A DNA stretch of 64,000 bases from CAWDVR01 sp044869805 (GTDB taxonomy: Bacteria; Acidobacteriota; Thermoanaerobaculia; Multivoradales; SZUA-115): contig JBIOXV010000198.1 in the NCBI GenBank assembly GCA_044869805.1, positions 1 to 64,000 on the forward strand. The letters are read 5' to 3'. Shown piece by piece: positions 1-9,444 of the stretch. The notes beneath the pieces are model-generated. The model was not told where the DNA came from, ran no database searches, and was given only the letters and a program-made list of their open reading frames with translations. How positions within the stretch are numbered: position 1 is the stretch's first letter; each line of letters begins with the position of its first letter. The position numbers were made by a program, and so were the translations under genes.

Positions 1-647
1 AGCATGCCGCCGGAGCCGCAGCAGGGGTCGTAGACGGTGCGGATCGCCTGCTTGGCGCGGATCTCTCTCTCGTCACCGGCGAGCATGAGATCCACCATCA
101 GATGCACGACATCGCGAGGCGTGAAGTGCTCACCCGGATTCTCGTTCAGCGCCTCGTTGAACTTTCGGATCAGCTCCTCGAAGATCGTGCCCATCGTCGG
201 GTTATCGACCTTCTGGAGCTCTGCGTTCTTGAAGCGCTCCACTACCTGGAAGAGAAGCCCTGCCTCGTCGAGCTTGCTGATGGTGTTGTCGAAGTCGAAC
301 TTCTCGAGCACCTCGCGCATGTTCGGGCTGAAGCCGGCGATGTAGTTGCGGAGGTTGGCGGCAGCGTGCGGGGCATCGGCCAGGAGCTTCTCGAAGTCGT
401 AGCGAGAGGTGTTGTAGAAGGCGAAGCCCGAAGCCCTGCAAAGCAGGGAATCCAGGTCCTGCAATCCTCTCCCCCGAAGCTCTGCCTGTCGCTTGAGCAC
501 CGTGGCCTTGGTGGGGGCCAGCACGCAGTCGAGCCGGCGCAGGACGGTGAGCGGCAGGATCACGTCTTGGTACCTACCGCGCCGGAAAGTGTCGCGGATC
601 AGGTCCGCGACCCCCCAGAGGAAGCTGACGATCTCGCCGTGGTTCAC
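1..647 (-). CDS. hsdM: Type I restriction-modification DNA methyltransferase subunit (HsdM), N-terminal part only
   Basis: The reading frame starts at a GTG preceded by AGGAGAG at good spacing and runs off the left edge, so only about 215 residues are present. The start (MNHGEIVSFLWGVADLIRDT) and the following helical region match the HsdM N-terminal domain. The end of the visible part carries VYDPCCGSGGML, the SAM-binding motif I of N6-adenine methylases. The catalytic NPPF motif lies outside the window. HsdM methylates adenine and forms the core of a type I R-M complex with HsdS and HsdR. Those partners would be expected further left. Only 37 bases separate it from the diguanylate cyclase gene upstream on the same strand. 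The family call is firm; completeness cannot be judged. Confidence 0.9.
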   Translation of the reverse strand, partial: MNHGEIVSFLWGVADLIRDTFRRGRYQDVILPLTVLRRLDCVLAPTKATVLKRQAELRGRGLQDLDSLLCRASGFAFYNTSRYDFEKLLADAPHAAANLRNYIAGFSPNMREVLEKFDFDNTISKLDEAGLLFQVVERFKNAELQKVDNPTMGTIFEELIRKFNEALNENPGEHFTPRDVVHLMVDLMLAGDEREIRAKQAIRTVYDPCCGSGGM

Positions 648-684
648 TGCGTGCGCTCTCCTGAAGCTGGGAGACTACCCCGCC

Positions 685-2325
685 TCACTCCCCCACCACC
701 ACCCGGTTCCTTCCCTCCTGCTTGGCGCGGTAGAGGGCGCGGTCGGCGGCGGCGACGAGCTGGCCGGGGGAGCCGTCCGGTCGGGGCACGAGCGTCGCCA
801 CCCCCACCGAGAGCGTCACCAGGGGCGCGACCGGCGAGGTGGGGTGCGGGATGGCCAGGGCTTCGAGGCGCGCGCGCACCTGCTCGGCGATGCGCGCCGC
901 GCCCTCCTCGTCGGTGGCCGAGAGCACCACGACGAACTCCTCGCCACCGTAGCGCGCCACCAGGTCGCCGGCGCGCTGCGCCCCCTCCTGCAGCACCATG
1001 GCCACACGCTGCAAGCAGCGATCGCCGGCGATGTGGCCCTGGGAGTCGTTGTAGGCCTTGAAGTGGTCGACATCGGCGAGCAGCAGCGACAGCCGCCCCC
1101 CGGCCCTGGAGAGCCGTCGCCACTCGAGCTCCAGGGCCTCTTCGAAGTGGCGGCGGTTGGCGACCCCGGTCAGCGGGTCGACCTGCGACAGGCGCTCGAG
1201 CGAGCGGTTGGCCTGCTGCAGGTGGCCGTTCGCGGTCTCGAGCTGCACCTTGATCTCGGAGAGCCGCTCGTTGAGCAGGGCGAGCTGGATGGCGCCCGCC
1301 ACCTGATCGGCCACCAGCTCGAGCAGACGCAGGTTCTCGGCGGAGAAGACGCCCGCATCGTCGTTCTCGATCGAGACCGCGCCGATCATGCGGTCGCCGG
1401 AGCGGATGGGGGCCACGAACTCCGCCTTGACCTGGCTGGCGATGGCCACGTAATCCGGGTCCGCGGCGACGTCGAGCACGAGCTGCGGCGCGCCCAGTCG
1501 CAGGGCGCGGCCGACCACCCCGGCGGAGATCGGCCAGTGCTCGCGCTCGGCGAGCGGCGCGGGATGGCGGGTCACGATCGCGCGGTGCGCCCACTCGCGC
1601 CCCTCCTCGTCGCTCACCACGATGGCGACCAGCAGGAAATCGAAGCGCTGCTGGACATAGGTCGCGATTCCCTGGAGGATGCTCGCCAGGCCCGGGCCAC
1701 TGCGCTCGGCGCCGGCCAGCGCCGCCCGCGATACCTCCGACAGCACCTCGAAGTGCAGCGCCCGCTGCCGCGTGGCCTCGAGCAGCCGGGCGCTGGCGAT
1801 AGCGCCGGCGATCTGGTCGGCGATCGCCTCGACCAGGGGGAGCTGGCCCCGGAAGGCGGCCGGGCGCGGGCTCTCGAGGTTGAGCACGGCGACCACCTCG
1901 CCGCGGTGGCGGATCGGCGCGCAGAGCTCCGAGCGGGTGCCCGGGAAGACCTCGATGAAGTCCGGGTAGGTGGCGGCGTCGTCGATCACCAGGGTGCGGC
2001 CGGTGGCCGCCACCTCGCCAACCACGCCGCTGCCGAAGGGCCGGCCGTAGCCGGGCGCGACCGAGGTCGGCACGCCGGCAGTGATCGCCTCGCACACGAA
2101 GCCCTCGCGCTCTCGGTCGACCCGTACCAGTGCCACCAGCTCCCAGCCCAGGCGCTGCGACAGCGCGTCGGTCACCCGCTGCAGCATCGGCCGCAGCTCC
2201 AGATCCTCGGTGGCTATGCGCGCGATCTCGGTCAAGATCGCGAGCTCTTTGCCGCCGCCGACAGCCGGACGGGCCGGGGCACGGCCTCCTCTGGAGGGCA
2301 CGAGAGCTAGCTTAGCGCCCCGCAT
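685..2325 (-). CDS. Diguanylate cyclase with two GAF sensor domains
   Basis: A cytosolic protein of about 546 residues that should make cyclic di-GMP from two GTP. Two GAF domains (roughly residues 25-170 and 190-330) precede a coiled linker and a C-terminal GGDEF domain. The active-site signature is GGEEF at residues 460-464, a functional variant. It is preceded by RAGD at the spacing of the allosteric RxxD I-site, so product inhibition is likely. No membrane segment or signal peptide is seen. I chose the ATG at 2325 because AGGAG lies 12 bases upstream. The in-frame ATG at 2337 abuts that AGGAG with no spacer. It is divergent from the S8 protease gene across about 120 bases. The GAF ligand cannot be predicted. 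Confidence 0.9.
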   Translation of the reverse strand: MRGAKLALVPSRGGRAPARPAVGGGKELAILTEIARIATEDLELRPMLQRVTDALSQRLGWELVALVRVDREREGFVCEAITAGVPTSVAPGYGRPFGSGVVGEVAATGRTLVIDDAATYPDFIEVFPGTRSELCAPIRHRGEVVAVLNLESPRPAAFRGQLPLVEAIADQIAGAIASARLLEATRQRALHFEVLSEVSRAALAGAERSGPGLASILQGIATYVQQRFDFLLVAIVVSDEEGREWAHRAIVTRHPAPLAEREHWPISAGVVGRALRLGAPQLVLDVAADPDYVAIASQVKAEFVAPIRSGDRMIGAVSIENDDAGVFSAENLRLLELVADQVAGAIQLALLNERLSEIKVQLETANGHLQQANRSLERLSQVDPLTGVANRRHFEEALELEWRRLSRAGGRLSLLLADVDHFKAYNDSQGHIAGDRCLQRVAMVLQEGAQRAGDLVARYGGEEFVVVLSATDEEGAARIAEQVRARLEALAIPHPTSPVAPLVTLSVGVATLVPRPDGSPGQLVAAADRALYRAKQEGRNRVVVGE

Positions 2326-2447
2326 GCGGTAAGCCATCTCCTGATTTCCGTCCACCGTTGAATGTCGAGATGGCGACGAAGGGCATTTCGCCTCCGCGGC
2401 TACTCCTGCTCCCACAGGAAGAGTCCCCTATGCCAAGGAGGATGTTT

Positions 2448-5400
2448 ATGAGAAGCACCTCGCTTTGCCGCATCGCCTTGCTCGCCATCGGTTTCGCCAC
2501 TTCCGCCGCCGCCAGCCCCGACTACTCCATCCGGCTGTTGGGCGGCGCGTTCACGCCGCGGCCTGGCGTCTCGGCCGCCGCCCGCCAGGGCCTGACCCAG
2601 GCGGCCGCCGAGGTCTCGGCCCAGGGGCAGGACAAGATCCACCTCCTGGTCCAGCTCTATGGCGTTCCCACCGAGGAGGAGAAGAACGAGCTCTGGCGCG
2701 ACGGCCTCGACCTCGGCGCCTGGGTGCCGGGCAACGCCTGGATCGCGGCCGTGCCGCTCGGACGGCTCGCCGCGGTCACCGCTCGTTCCGACGTCAGGTA
2801 CGCCGCCCACTGGAGCGCGGATCGCAAGCTCCATCCAAACCTCAGGGCCGGCGACATCGCCGCCTGGGCTCGCGACCCGACGCGGCCGGAGTGGGTGATG
2901 ACCGTGGTGCAGCTCCACCACGACGTGGACCTCGGCCGGATCTACTCGCTGGCCCTGGAGGTCGGCGGCGTGGTCATGGACCCCCTCGAGGGCTTGCACG
3001 GCGCCACTGTCTGGGTGCTCCAGGACAAACTCGCGAAGCTGACCGAGAAGGAGGAGGTGCTGTGGGTCGAGGAGGGGCCGCCGCCGCTGACCGCGAACAA
3101 CGACGGCGTGCGAGCCCTGATGCGCATCGACCCGCTGATCACCGCGCCCTACACCTTGGACGGCACCGGCGTGCGACTCTTCGTCTTCGACGCCGGCACG
3201 GCCCGCACCACGCACGAGCAGTTCCGCGTCGGCGCCGGGGCCAGCCGGGTGACGCTGATCGACGCCCAGCCGGCCGCGGCGCACCCTACTCACGTCGCGG
3301 GTACCGCGGCGGGGGACGGCGCGCCCTCCTCTCCCAGCGGCCGCGGTCGCGGGGTGGCGGTGGACGCTTCGATCCTCTCCGCCGGCTACCAGCAGGTCGG
3401 CGGCACGATGCTGTTCTGGGACAACTCCGGTGACATCCAGGGCGACTACGCCAACGCCCGCAACAACTTCAACGCCGACCTCGGCACCAACTCGATCGGC
3501 AGCAATACCGCGGCCAACGGCTACCCCTGCGTGCGCGAAGGCGACTACGGCGTTTCCTCGAACATGATCGACGGCATCGTGCGCGGCAACAACCCGGCGG
3601 TGACCGGTCCGGTGATGGTCACCTGGGCCGCCGGCAACGAGCGCACCGGCGGCTTCCCGCGTGGCCGCTGCGGCGGTGGGTACTTCACCTCCGCGCCGCC
3701 CTCCTGCGCCAAGAACCCGATTCACGTCGGCGCCCTCTCCTCGGACGGCGGCGCCATGACTCGCTTCTCGTCCTGGGGGCCGTGCGACGACGGCCGGATG
3801 AAGCCGGTGATCTCGGCCCCGGGCTGCGAGACCGGCCGGGTGACGGGCGAGACCGCGGTCTTCTCCGGGTCCTGCTCGGCGCTGACCAACCCGCCCCCGC
3901 CCTGCACCTCGGACACGCTCTACACCCTGGCCTGCGGCACCTCGATGGCCACCCCGGCGGTGGCCGGCGTGGTGTCGCTGTTCACCGAGGACTGGCGGGC
4001 GCGCGGCTTCGGCGGCGCCAACGCGCGGCCGCTGGCGGCCATGGTCAAGGCGATGATGATCCACTCCGCCCGCGATCTCGGGCAGGACGGGCCGGACTAC
4101 ATCTACGGCTACGGCTCGGTCGACGCCAAGGGCCTGATCGATCTGCTGCGTGCCGGCAACAACACTCTGGGCGGCACCGCGCCGCAGCGCTGGGGCACGG
4201 ACTCGGTGTCGCAGGGGCAGACCGACGCCTTCACCATCACCGTGCCGGCCGGCGCCGGCGAGCTCAAGGCGACGCTGGCCTGGGACGACTTCGCCGCGGC
4301 CGCCTTCACCGCCTTCGCGCCGGTCAACAACCTCGACCTCGAGCTGCTCTCCCCCGGCGGCGTGACCGTCCGGCCCTGGGTGCTCAGCAGCGCCAACCCG
4401 CACCTGAACGCGACGACCGGCATCAATACCCTCGACAACCAGGAGCAGGTGCGGGTCACCAACCCGCAGGCCGGCGTGTGGACAGTGCGGGTGGTGGGCA
4501 CCACCGTGCCGCAGGGGCCGCAGAGCTACGGGCTCACGTTCACTTCGCTCCCCCACCGCTACCAGGAAGCCGCCTGCGCCACTACCACCTGGGGCTTCGA
4601 GACCGGCAACGACGGCTGGACCCTGAATGGCGCCACCCGCGTCGCCGCCCCGGCCGCCGGCCATGGGTCGTGGTCGCTGCACTTCGGCAACGCTCTCTCC
4701 GTGGTCCACGAGGCGACCCAGAACGTCGCCATCCCCGCGGGCTCCGGCCGCGTCGAGCTGTCGTACTTCTGGTACCTGCAGACCCAGCATCCCGGAACCA
4801 TTGGCAGCAACTACGACGCACTACGCGTCGAGGTGCGCAATGCGACCACCGGCGTGCCCCTCGCCGTGCTCGGCGAACAGCAGGAGAGCTGGCGCCTCAG
4901 CACCTGGATGAACTTCACCCACGTCGACCTGACCCCCTGGGCTGGGCAGACCGTCACCCTCGCCTTCCGCTTCCAGGAGAAGGTTTACCCACCGGGCGGG
5001 GGGCAGCCGGCGGACAACCTCACGAGCCGCATCTGGGTGGACGACGTGAGCCTCGTCACCTGCCCGCTCGCCGAGACCGACGTCTGGAGCCGCGACCTGG
5101 CGACCGACACCGGCGTCGAGCCCAATCCCGACCCGGGCCCGATGTGGACCTCGCCGGATATTTGGGTGCGCAACCAGGACGACGGCGGCACCGTCCACCA
5201 GAACCCGGAGTTCGGCCAGACCAACTACATCCACGCCAACGTGCGCAATCGCAGCCTGGTCGAGGGTGTCAACGTGCCGGTGAAGTTCTACCTCGCCAAC
5301 GCCTCGGTCGGGCTGTCCTGGCCGGCGCAGTGGACCCTGGTCGGCACCACCACCCTGCCGAGCGTGATGCCGGGCCAGGTGGTGGTGGCCAAGGTGCCCT

Positions 5401-6068
5401 GGAACCCGCCGGGCGTCGGTCACTTCTGCATCGTAGTGCGTCTCGACACCACCCAGGACCCGATGACCTTCCCGGAAGGCGCCAACATCACGGTCAACGT
5501 GCGCAACAACAACAACATCGTGTGGAAGAACGTCAACATCGTGAACCTGATCCCGCCGGGGACCGTGGAGAATGCCGCGGGTGCGGAGGGGAACGCCACC
5601 GTCGACTTCATCTTCCGCAACGTCGAAGAGCTCGACATGGACCTCAACCTGGTGTTCCGCACCGAACGCGGCTCGCAGAACTTCCTGTCGCGCGGCCGGG
5701 TGACAGTGTCGCTCGAGCCGGCGATGGCCGAGATCTGGGCCGCCAACGGCAACCAGGGTGACGGCATCGAGCAGATCGACGATCTGACCTTCGCGGTGAT
5801 CAAGGACCCGGCGCACATCTTCGTGCCGCTCAAGGCCCTCGAGGAGTTCAGCGTGCGCATGACGTTCGAGGACACCGGCGTGGTGATCACTCCCGCGGAC
5901 GCCGTCCCGGCGCCCCAGCCCGAGCCCATACCGCACCAGCTCGTCTACCGCTTCAGCGTGGTCGAGGAGAACGCCAACGACGAGACCCAGGAGGCGATCG
6001 GCGGCGTGACCTACGAGATCCAGGCACCGCCGGTCGCGGTCCCGATTGATCCCGAGCCGCTGCCGTAG
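2448..6068 (+). CDS. Secreted subtilisin-like serine protease (peptidase S8) with long C-terminal extension
   Basis: A 1206-residue exported protease. The start at 2448 has AAGGAGG six bases upstream and gives a signal peptide (MRSTSLCRIALLAIGFATSAAA). The S8 triad is visible: Asp248 in FVFDAG, His282 in THVAGT and Ser499 in ACGTSMATPAVAG. An AAGNE segment supplies the oxyanion Asn. After the catalytic domain comes a beta-rich region similar to pre-peptidase/P-type domains (from about residue 580), then a jelly-roll-like segment beginning WGFETGNDGW. Several hundred residues of further beta-rich sequence follow, with no recognised sortase tail. It probably degrades extracellular protein. It stands alone and is followed by a strong hairpin. 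It diverges from the diguanylate cyclase gene, so both may share regulatory DNA. Confidence 0.9.
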   Translation: MRSTSLCRIALLAIGFATSAAASPDYSIRLLGGAFTPRPGVSAAARQGLTQAAAEVSAQGQDKIHLLVQLYGVPTEEEKNELWRDGLDLGAWVPGNAWIAAVPLGRLAAVTARSDVRYAAHWSADRKLHPNLRAGDIAAWARDPTRPEWVMTVVQLHHDVDLGRIYSLALEVGGVVMDPLEGLHGATVWVLQDKLAKLTEKEEVLWVEEGPPPLTANNDGVRALMRIDPLITAPYTLDGTGVRLFVFDAGTARTTHEQFRVGAGASRVTLIDAQPAAAHPTHVAGTAAGDGAPSSPSGRGRGVAVDASILSAGYQQVGGTMLFWDNSGDIQGDYANARNNFNADLGTNSIGSNTAANGYPCVREGDYGVSSNMIDGIVRGNNPAVTGPVMVTWAAGNERTGGFPRGRCGGGYFTSAPPSCAKNPIHVGALSSDGGAMTRFSSWGPCDDGRMKPVISAPGCETGRVTGETAVFSGSCSALTNPPPPCTSDTLYTLACGTSMATPAVAGVVSLFTEDWRARGFGGANARPLAAMVKAMMIHSARDLGQDGPDYIYGYGSVDAKGLIDLLRAGNNTLGGTAPQRWGTDSVSQGQTDAFTITVPAGAGELKATLAWDDFAAAAFTAFAPVNNLDLELLSPGGVTVRPWVLSSANPHLNATTGINTLDNQEQVRVTNPQAGVWTVRVVGTTVPQGPQSYGLTFTSLPHRYQEAACATTTWGFETGNDGWTLNGATRVAAPAAGHGSWSLHFGNALSVVHEATQNVAIPAGSGRVELSYFWYLQTQHPGTIGSNYDALRVEVRNATTGVPLAVLGEQQESWRLSTWMNFTHVDLTPWAGQTVTLAFRFQEKVYPPGGGQPADNLTSRIWVDDVSLVTCPLAETDVWSRDLATDTGVEPNPDPGPMWTSPDIWVRNQDDGGTVHQNPEFGQTNYIHANVRNRSLVEGVNVPVKFYLANASVGLSWPAQWTLVGTTTLPSVMPGQVVVAKVPWNPPGVGHFCIVVRLDTTQDPMTFPEGANITVNVRNNNNIVWKNVNIVNLIPPGTVENAAGAEGNATVDFIFRNVEELDMDLNLVFRTERGSQNFLSRGRVTVSLEPAMAEIWAANGNQGDGIEQIDDLTFAVIKDPAHIFVPLKALEEFSVRMTFEDTGVVITPADAVPAPQPEPIPHQLVYRFSVVEENANDETQEAIGGVTYEIQAPPVAVPIDPEPLP

Positions 6069-6084
6069 CGGCGTCCTGCTTCCT

Positions 6085-6117
6085 GCCCGCCGCGGTCCTG
6101 CCGCGGCGGGCCTTTCT
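6085..6117 (+). terminator. Intrinsic terminator-like hairpin after the S8 protease
   Basis: A perfect 11-bp GC-only stem (6085-6095 with 6101-6111) closes a 5-base loop and is followed by CTTTCT. It lies 16 bases after the protease stop codon, the usual place for a factor-independent terminator. The T-tract is short. Confidence 0.7.
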
Positions 6118-6149
6118 CGCCTCCGCTCGACGGCCGAAAGAACCGGATA

Positions 6150-6243
6150 GATTCCCGCTTCCGCGGGAATGACAGCACGGAGGCATCGGTCCCTTCCGGC
6201 ATATCTGCGGTCCCTTCCGGCATTCCCACGGAAGCGGGAATCC
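6150..6243. repeat. Paired dRS3-like palindromes forming a small inverted-repeat element
   Basis: Two 20-bp palindromes of the form ATTCCC-N8-GGGAAT lie at 6151-6170 and 6222-6241. With flanks they are inverted copies of each other over about 23 bases with one mismatch. Between them a 16-bp direct repeat (CGGTCCCTTCCGGCAT) occurs at 6187-6202 and 6208-6223. The pattern ATTCCC-N8-GGGAAT is that of the neisserial dRS3 repeat. Similar GGGAAT palindromes are dispersed in other bacteria. It may be a non-autonomous element or a target site for integration. It lies between the S8 protease terminator and the beta-helix gene. Confidence 0.65.
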
Positions 6244-6292
6244 AACTTTGTTCGAAGGCAGTACTATGGTCCCCGACCGGCCGAGGAAACCG

Positions 6293-7576
6293 ATGTCGCA
6301 TCTTCCGCTTCGGCTCTCGATCCTGGCGGCGCTCGCGACGCCGGCTTGGGCCCTCGATGTGCCGGTCTCGACCACCGCGCAGCTCATCGCCGCCATCAAT
6401 GCTGCCCAGCCCGGCCACGTCATCATCCTGGCCACCGGCACCTACACCGTCGCCCAGAACCTGCTCTGCGAGACGGCGGGCACGGCCGCGGCGCCGATCG
6501 TGGTGCGCGCCGACTCGCTCGGCGCGGCTCTGCTGCGCTTCGACGCGGTCGAGGGCTTCAAGGTCTCGGCTCCGCACTGGCGCTTCGAGAACCTCGACGT
6601 GCAGGGCATCTGCGCCGACCACGACGATTGCGAGCACGCCTTCCACGTGGTGGGCGCCGCCGACTTCACTCACATCCGGGGCTGCCGGCTGCACGACTTC
6701 AACGCCGCCATCAAGGCCAACGGCGAGGGCGAGCCCTACGTGTTCCCCGACGACGTGATCGTCGAAGGCACGGAATTCTTCAACGCCACGGCCCGCGACA
6801 CCGCCAACCCGGTCACCCCGATCGACGTAGTGGGCGGGCGGCGCTGGATCGTGCGCGCCAACTTCATCCACGACCACGAGAAGGGCCAGGGCGATACCAT
6901 CAGCTACGCAGCCTTCCTCAAGGGCAACTCGAGAAACGGCCTCTTCGAGCGCAACCTCGTGGTCTGCGAGCTGCTGCACACCGGCGGCATCCGCCTCGGC
7001 CTGTCGTTCGGCGGCGGCGGCTCGGGCCCGCCCGCGATCTGCGAGGACGGCACCTGCACCCCCGAGCACCAGAACGGCGAAATGCGCAACAACCTGATCC
7101 GCAACTGCCCGGCCGACGTCGGCATCTACCTCAACGAAGCCGCCAACGTCGCCATCCACCACAACCTGCTCTACGCCACGACCGGGATCGACGTGCGCTT
7201 CGTGGCCAGCGTCGCCACCCTGCGCAACAACCTGCTCGACGGCGAGATCCGCAACCGCGACGGCGGCACCAGCACCGAGAGCGGCAACCTCGAGGAGCTC
7301 ACGGATGCCCAGCTCGAGGCGTGGTTCGCCGACCCGGCGGCCGGCGACTTTACGATCGAAGACGGCGGCGCGCTCGTCGACCTTGGCGATCCCGCGGCCC
7401 TCGTCGCCTCCGACTACTGCGCCCGCCGCCGCACCGACGGCGAGCCCGACCTCGGCCCCTTCGAGGAGGCGACTGGCCTGCCCTGCGACACCACCCTGCC
7501 GGGCGGCGGCGCCGACCTCTTCCACGACGGCTTCGAGAGCCGCGGGCTGGGAGCGTGGTCGGCGGTGGTGCCGTGA
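6293..7576 (+). CDS. Secreted right-handed beta-helix (pectate-lyase-like fold) protein
   Basis: A protein of 427 residues with a signal peptide ending near PAWA. I chose the ATG at 6293 because GAGGAAA lies just upstream and the signal peptide then begins at once. The mature part begins VPVSTTAQLIAAINAAQPGH, the typical first coil of chondroitinase-B/pectate-lyase-like helices. It continues with N-rich rungs (RNNLIRNC, IHHNLLYA, LRNNLLDG). The fold is common to polysaccharide lyases and adhesins. No catalytic residues can be assigned with confidence, so the substrate is unknown. The C-terminus is short and has no obvious anchor. The next gene begins within 20 bases. Confidence 0.8.
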   Translation: MSHLPLRLSILAALATPAWALDVPVSTTAQLIAAINAAQPGHVIILATGTYTVAQNLLCETAGTAAAPIVVRADSLGAALLRFDAVEGFKVSAPHWRFENLDVQGICADHDDCEHAFHVVGAADFTHIRGCRLHDFNAAIKANGEGEPYVFPDDVIVEGTEFFNATARDTANPVTPIDVVGGRRWIVRANFIHDHEKGQGDTISYAAFLKGNSRNGLFERNLVVCELLHTGGIRLGLSFGGGGSGPPAICEDGTCTPEHQNGEMRNNLIRNCPADVGIYLNEAANVAIHHNLLYATTGIDVRFVASVATLRNNLLDGEIRNRDGGTSTESGNLEELTDAQLEAWFADPAAGDFTIEDGGALVDLGDPAALVASDYCARRRTDGEPDLGPFEEATGLPCDTTLPGGGADLFHDGFESRGLGAWSAVVP

Positions 7577-7591
7577 GCCGTGCCCGCCCCC

Positions 7592-9292
7592 ATGCCTGAG
7601 ACCTGGTTCCACCGCGCTCGCCAGCTCACCCTCGACCTCGTGCGCCACGCGAGCGTCACCGGCAGCGAGGGCGAGGGCGCCTTCGGCCCCTACCTGCGCG
7701 ACCTCCTCGCCGCGCTTCCCTACTTCGCCGCCCACCCGGAGGACCTGTGGCTCGAGCCCACGGTGGGTGACCGGCACCAGCGTGCGAACCTCTTCGCCCT
7801 GGTGCGAGGCGAGGGCCGCGAGACGGTGGTCCTCGCCGGCCACTACGACACGGTGAGCCTCGAGCCCTACGGCCCGCTCTCGCCGCTGGCCTGCGAGCCC
7901 GAGGCCCTGCTGCCGCGGCTCGTCGACGCGCTGCGCCGCGCGGGCACCTCCGCGGCCGACACCCGCGCGCTCGCCGACCTCGAGAGCGGCGACTTCCTGC
8001 CCGGTCGCGGCGTGCTCGACATGAAGAGCGGCCTCGCGGCGGGCATCGCCGTGCTCGAGCGCTTCGCGGCAACGCCCGGGCGGCGCGGCAATCTGCTGTT
8101 CCTGGCCACGCCGGACGAGGAGGTCACCTCGCTCGGCATGCGCTCGGCGGCGCTCGCGCTGCCGGGCCTGGCGCGGGAGAGGGGCCTGGAGCTCGCCGCC
8201 GCCATCAACCTCGACGCCACCAACGACCCCGGCGACGGCACCGAGGGACAGGCCGTGTACCTGGGCAGCGTGGGCAAGCTCCTGCCCTCGGTGCTCTTCG
8301 TCGGCCGCCCCACGCACGCCGGCTTTCCCTTCGACGGCCTCAACGCCAACCTGCTGGTAGCCGAGCTGGTGCGGCGCGCCGAGTGCGAGCCGGACCACGC
8401 CGACGCGGCCCACGGCGAGGTGGCACCGCCGCCTGTTAACTTGAAGCTCGCCGACCTCAAGGACTACTACGACGTGACCACGCCCGAGCTGGCGTGGTGC
8501 ACCTTCAACCAGCTCACTCACGGTGCCGCGCCAAGCCGGGAGCTGGAGCGCTGGCTCGGCCTGGCGCGGGCCGCGATCGAGGAGGCCAGCGTCCTGATGC
8601 GCGAGCGCGCCGCGCGCTGGGCGGCACGCCGCGGCCCCTCCGGGCAAGGGGCGCGGCCCGGCCTGGCTTGGGAACCTGCCGTGCTCTCGTTCGCCGAGCT
8701 CGCGGAGCGGGCCTTCGCCCGGCGTGGAGCGGCGGCGGAGCGCGAGTGGGCGGCGCTCGCCGAGGGCCTCGCCGGCGAGCCGGGGATCGACTTGCCGACC
8801 TTCAGCCGCCGGGCGACGGCGGAGCTGGTGCGCTGGGCCGACCTCGAGGGGCCGGCGGCAGTCGTCTGCTGGGGCGCGCTCTACTACCCGCCGGTGCACC
8901 TCGACGCCGGGGCGCCGCGCCACCGGCGCCTGGAAGAGGCGGCGCGACGGCAGGCCGAGGCCGTGGGCCGGGAGTACGGGCGCCCGATCTCGCTGCGACC
9001 TTTCTTCGCCGGCATCTCGGACATGAGCTTCCTCGCCGCGAAAGTGCCCGCGGAAGACGTGGAAGCGATCGCCGCCAACAGCCCGGCCTGGGGAACGGAC
9101 CTGCTGCGCTTCGACTATGCGGCCTCTGTTGCCAGTGCTCGGGGTGGGCTCGGCCTCCCGTCGATCAACGCCGGCCCCTGGGGCCGCGACTACCACCAGC
9201 GCCTGGAGCGCGTGTACGCGCCCTACTCCTTCGGCGTGCTGCCGGAGCTGGTGTGGCGGATCGCGAGGGATTTGCTCAGCGCGGGCGGCTGA
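7592..9292 (+). CDS. M20-family metallopeptidase/amidohydrolase, RocB-like
   Basis: About 566 residues, the length of Bacillus RocB, which is linked to arginine use. The M20 zinc-site motifs are present in order: GHYDTV (His84, Asp86), GVLDMKSG (bridging Asp) and TPDEEV (catalytic Glu pair). The sequences AINLDATND and GRPTHAGFPFDGLNAN match the dimerisation-domain side. No signal peptide is seen. A GTG at 7580 and the ATG at 7592 are both possible starts, and neither has a clear ribosome site. Translation may be coupled to the gene just upstream. The reaction is presumably hydrolysis of an amide or peptide bond in a small peptide or acylated amino acid; the substrate is not predictable. Confidence 0.85.
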   Translation: MPETWFHRARQLTLDLVRHASVTGSEGEGAFGPYLRDLLAALPYFAAHPEDLWLEPTVGDRHQRANLFALVRGEGRETVVLAGHYDTVSLEPYGPLSPLACEPEALLPRLVDALRRAGTSAADTRALADLESGDFLPGRGVLDMKSGLAAGIAVLERFAATPGRRGNLLFLATPDEEVTSLGMRSAALALPGLARERGLELAAAINLDATNDPGDGTEGQAVYLGSVGKLLPSVLFVGRPTHAGFPFDGLNANLLVAELVRRAECEPDHADAAHGEVAPPPVNLKLADLKDYYDVTTPELAWCTFNQLTHGAAPSRELERWLGLARAAIEEASVLMRERAARWAARRGPSGQGARPGLAWEPAVLSFAELAERAFARRGAAAEREWAALAEGLAGEPGIDLPTFSRRATAELVRWADLEGPAAVVCWGALYYPPVHLDAGAPRHRRLEEAARRQAEAVGREYGRPISLRPFFAGISDMSFLAAKVPAEDVEAIAANSPAWGTDLLRFDYAASVASARGGLGLPSINAGPWGRDYHQRLERVYAPYSFGVLPELVWRIARDLLSAGG

Positions 9293-9297
9293 GAGAT

Positions 9298-9325
9298 AGA
9301 GGGCGACCAGGAGCGTCGCCCCTAC
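9298..9325. repeat. GTAGGGGCG-type hairpin repeat, copy 1
   Basis: A 7-bp stem (9301-9307 with 9315-9321) lies five bases after the M20 gene. Read on the minus strand it has the form GTAGGGGCGAC ... GTCGCCCTCT. The same outer sequence recurs at 52719-52745 and 54089-54113. It probably doubles as a transcription terminator. Confidence 0.55.
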
Positions 9326-9444
9326 CCAGGCGGCGAACGACGGCGGCGCGCGGATTCGCCCGCAAGGATCGGAGTGTTCGGGAAGCGTGGTCCCGGTAGT
9401 TTCTCTCTCGCACCAGCGACATCCAACCGAGAGGAGACATCGCC

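Noticed and set aside
644..2310. Long open frames opposite and out of frame with the diguanylate cyclase gene
   Set aside because: They are Arg/Gly/Ala-rich shadows produced by very high GC; only the frame with GAF and GGEEF domains has recognisable families.
2400..4790. 796-residue open frame antisense to the S8 protease
   Set aside because: Composition is typical of the antisense of a GC-rich gene and no domain is visible.
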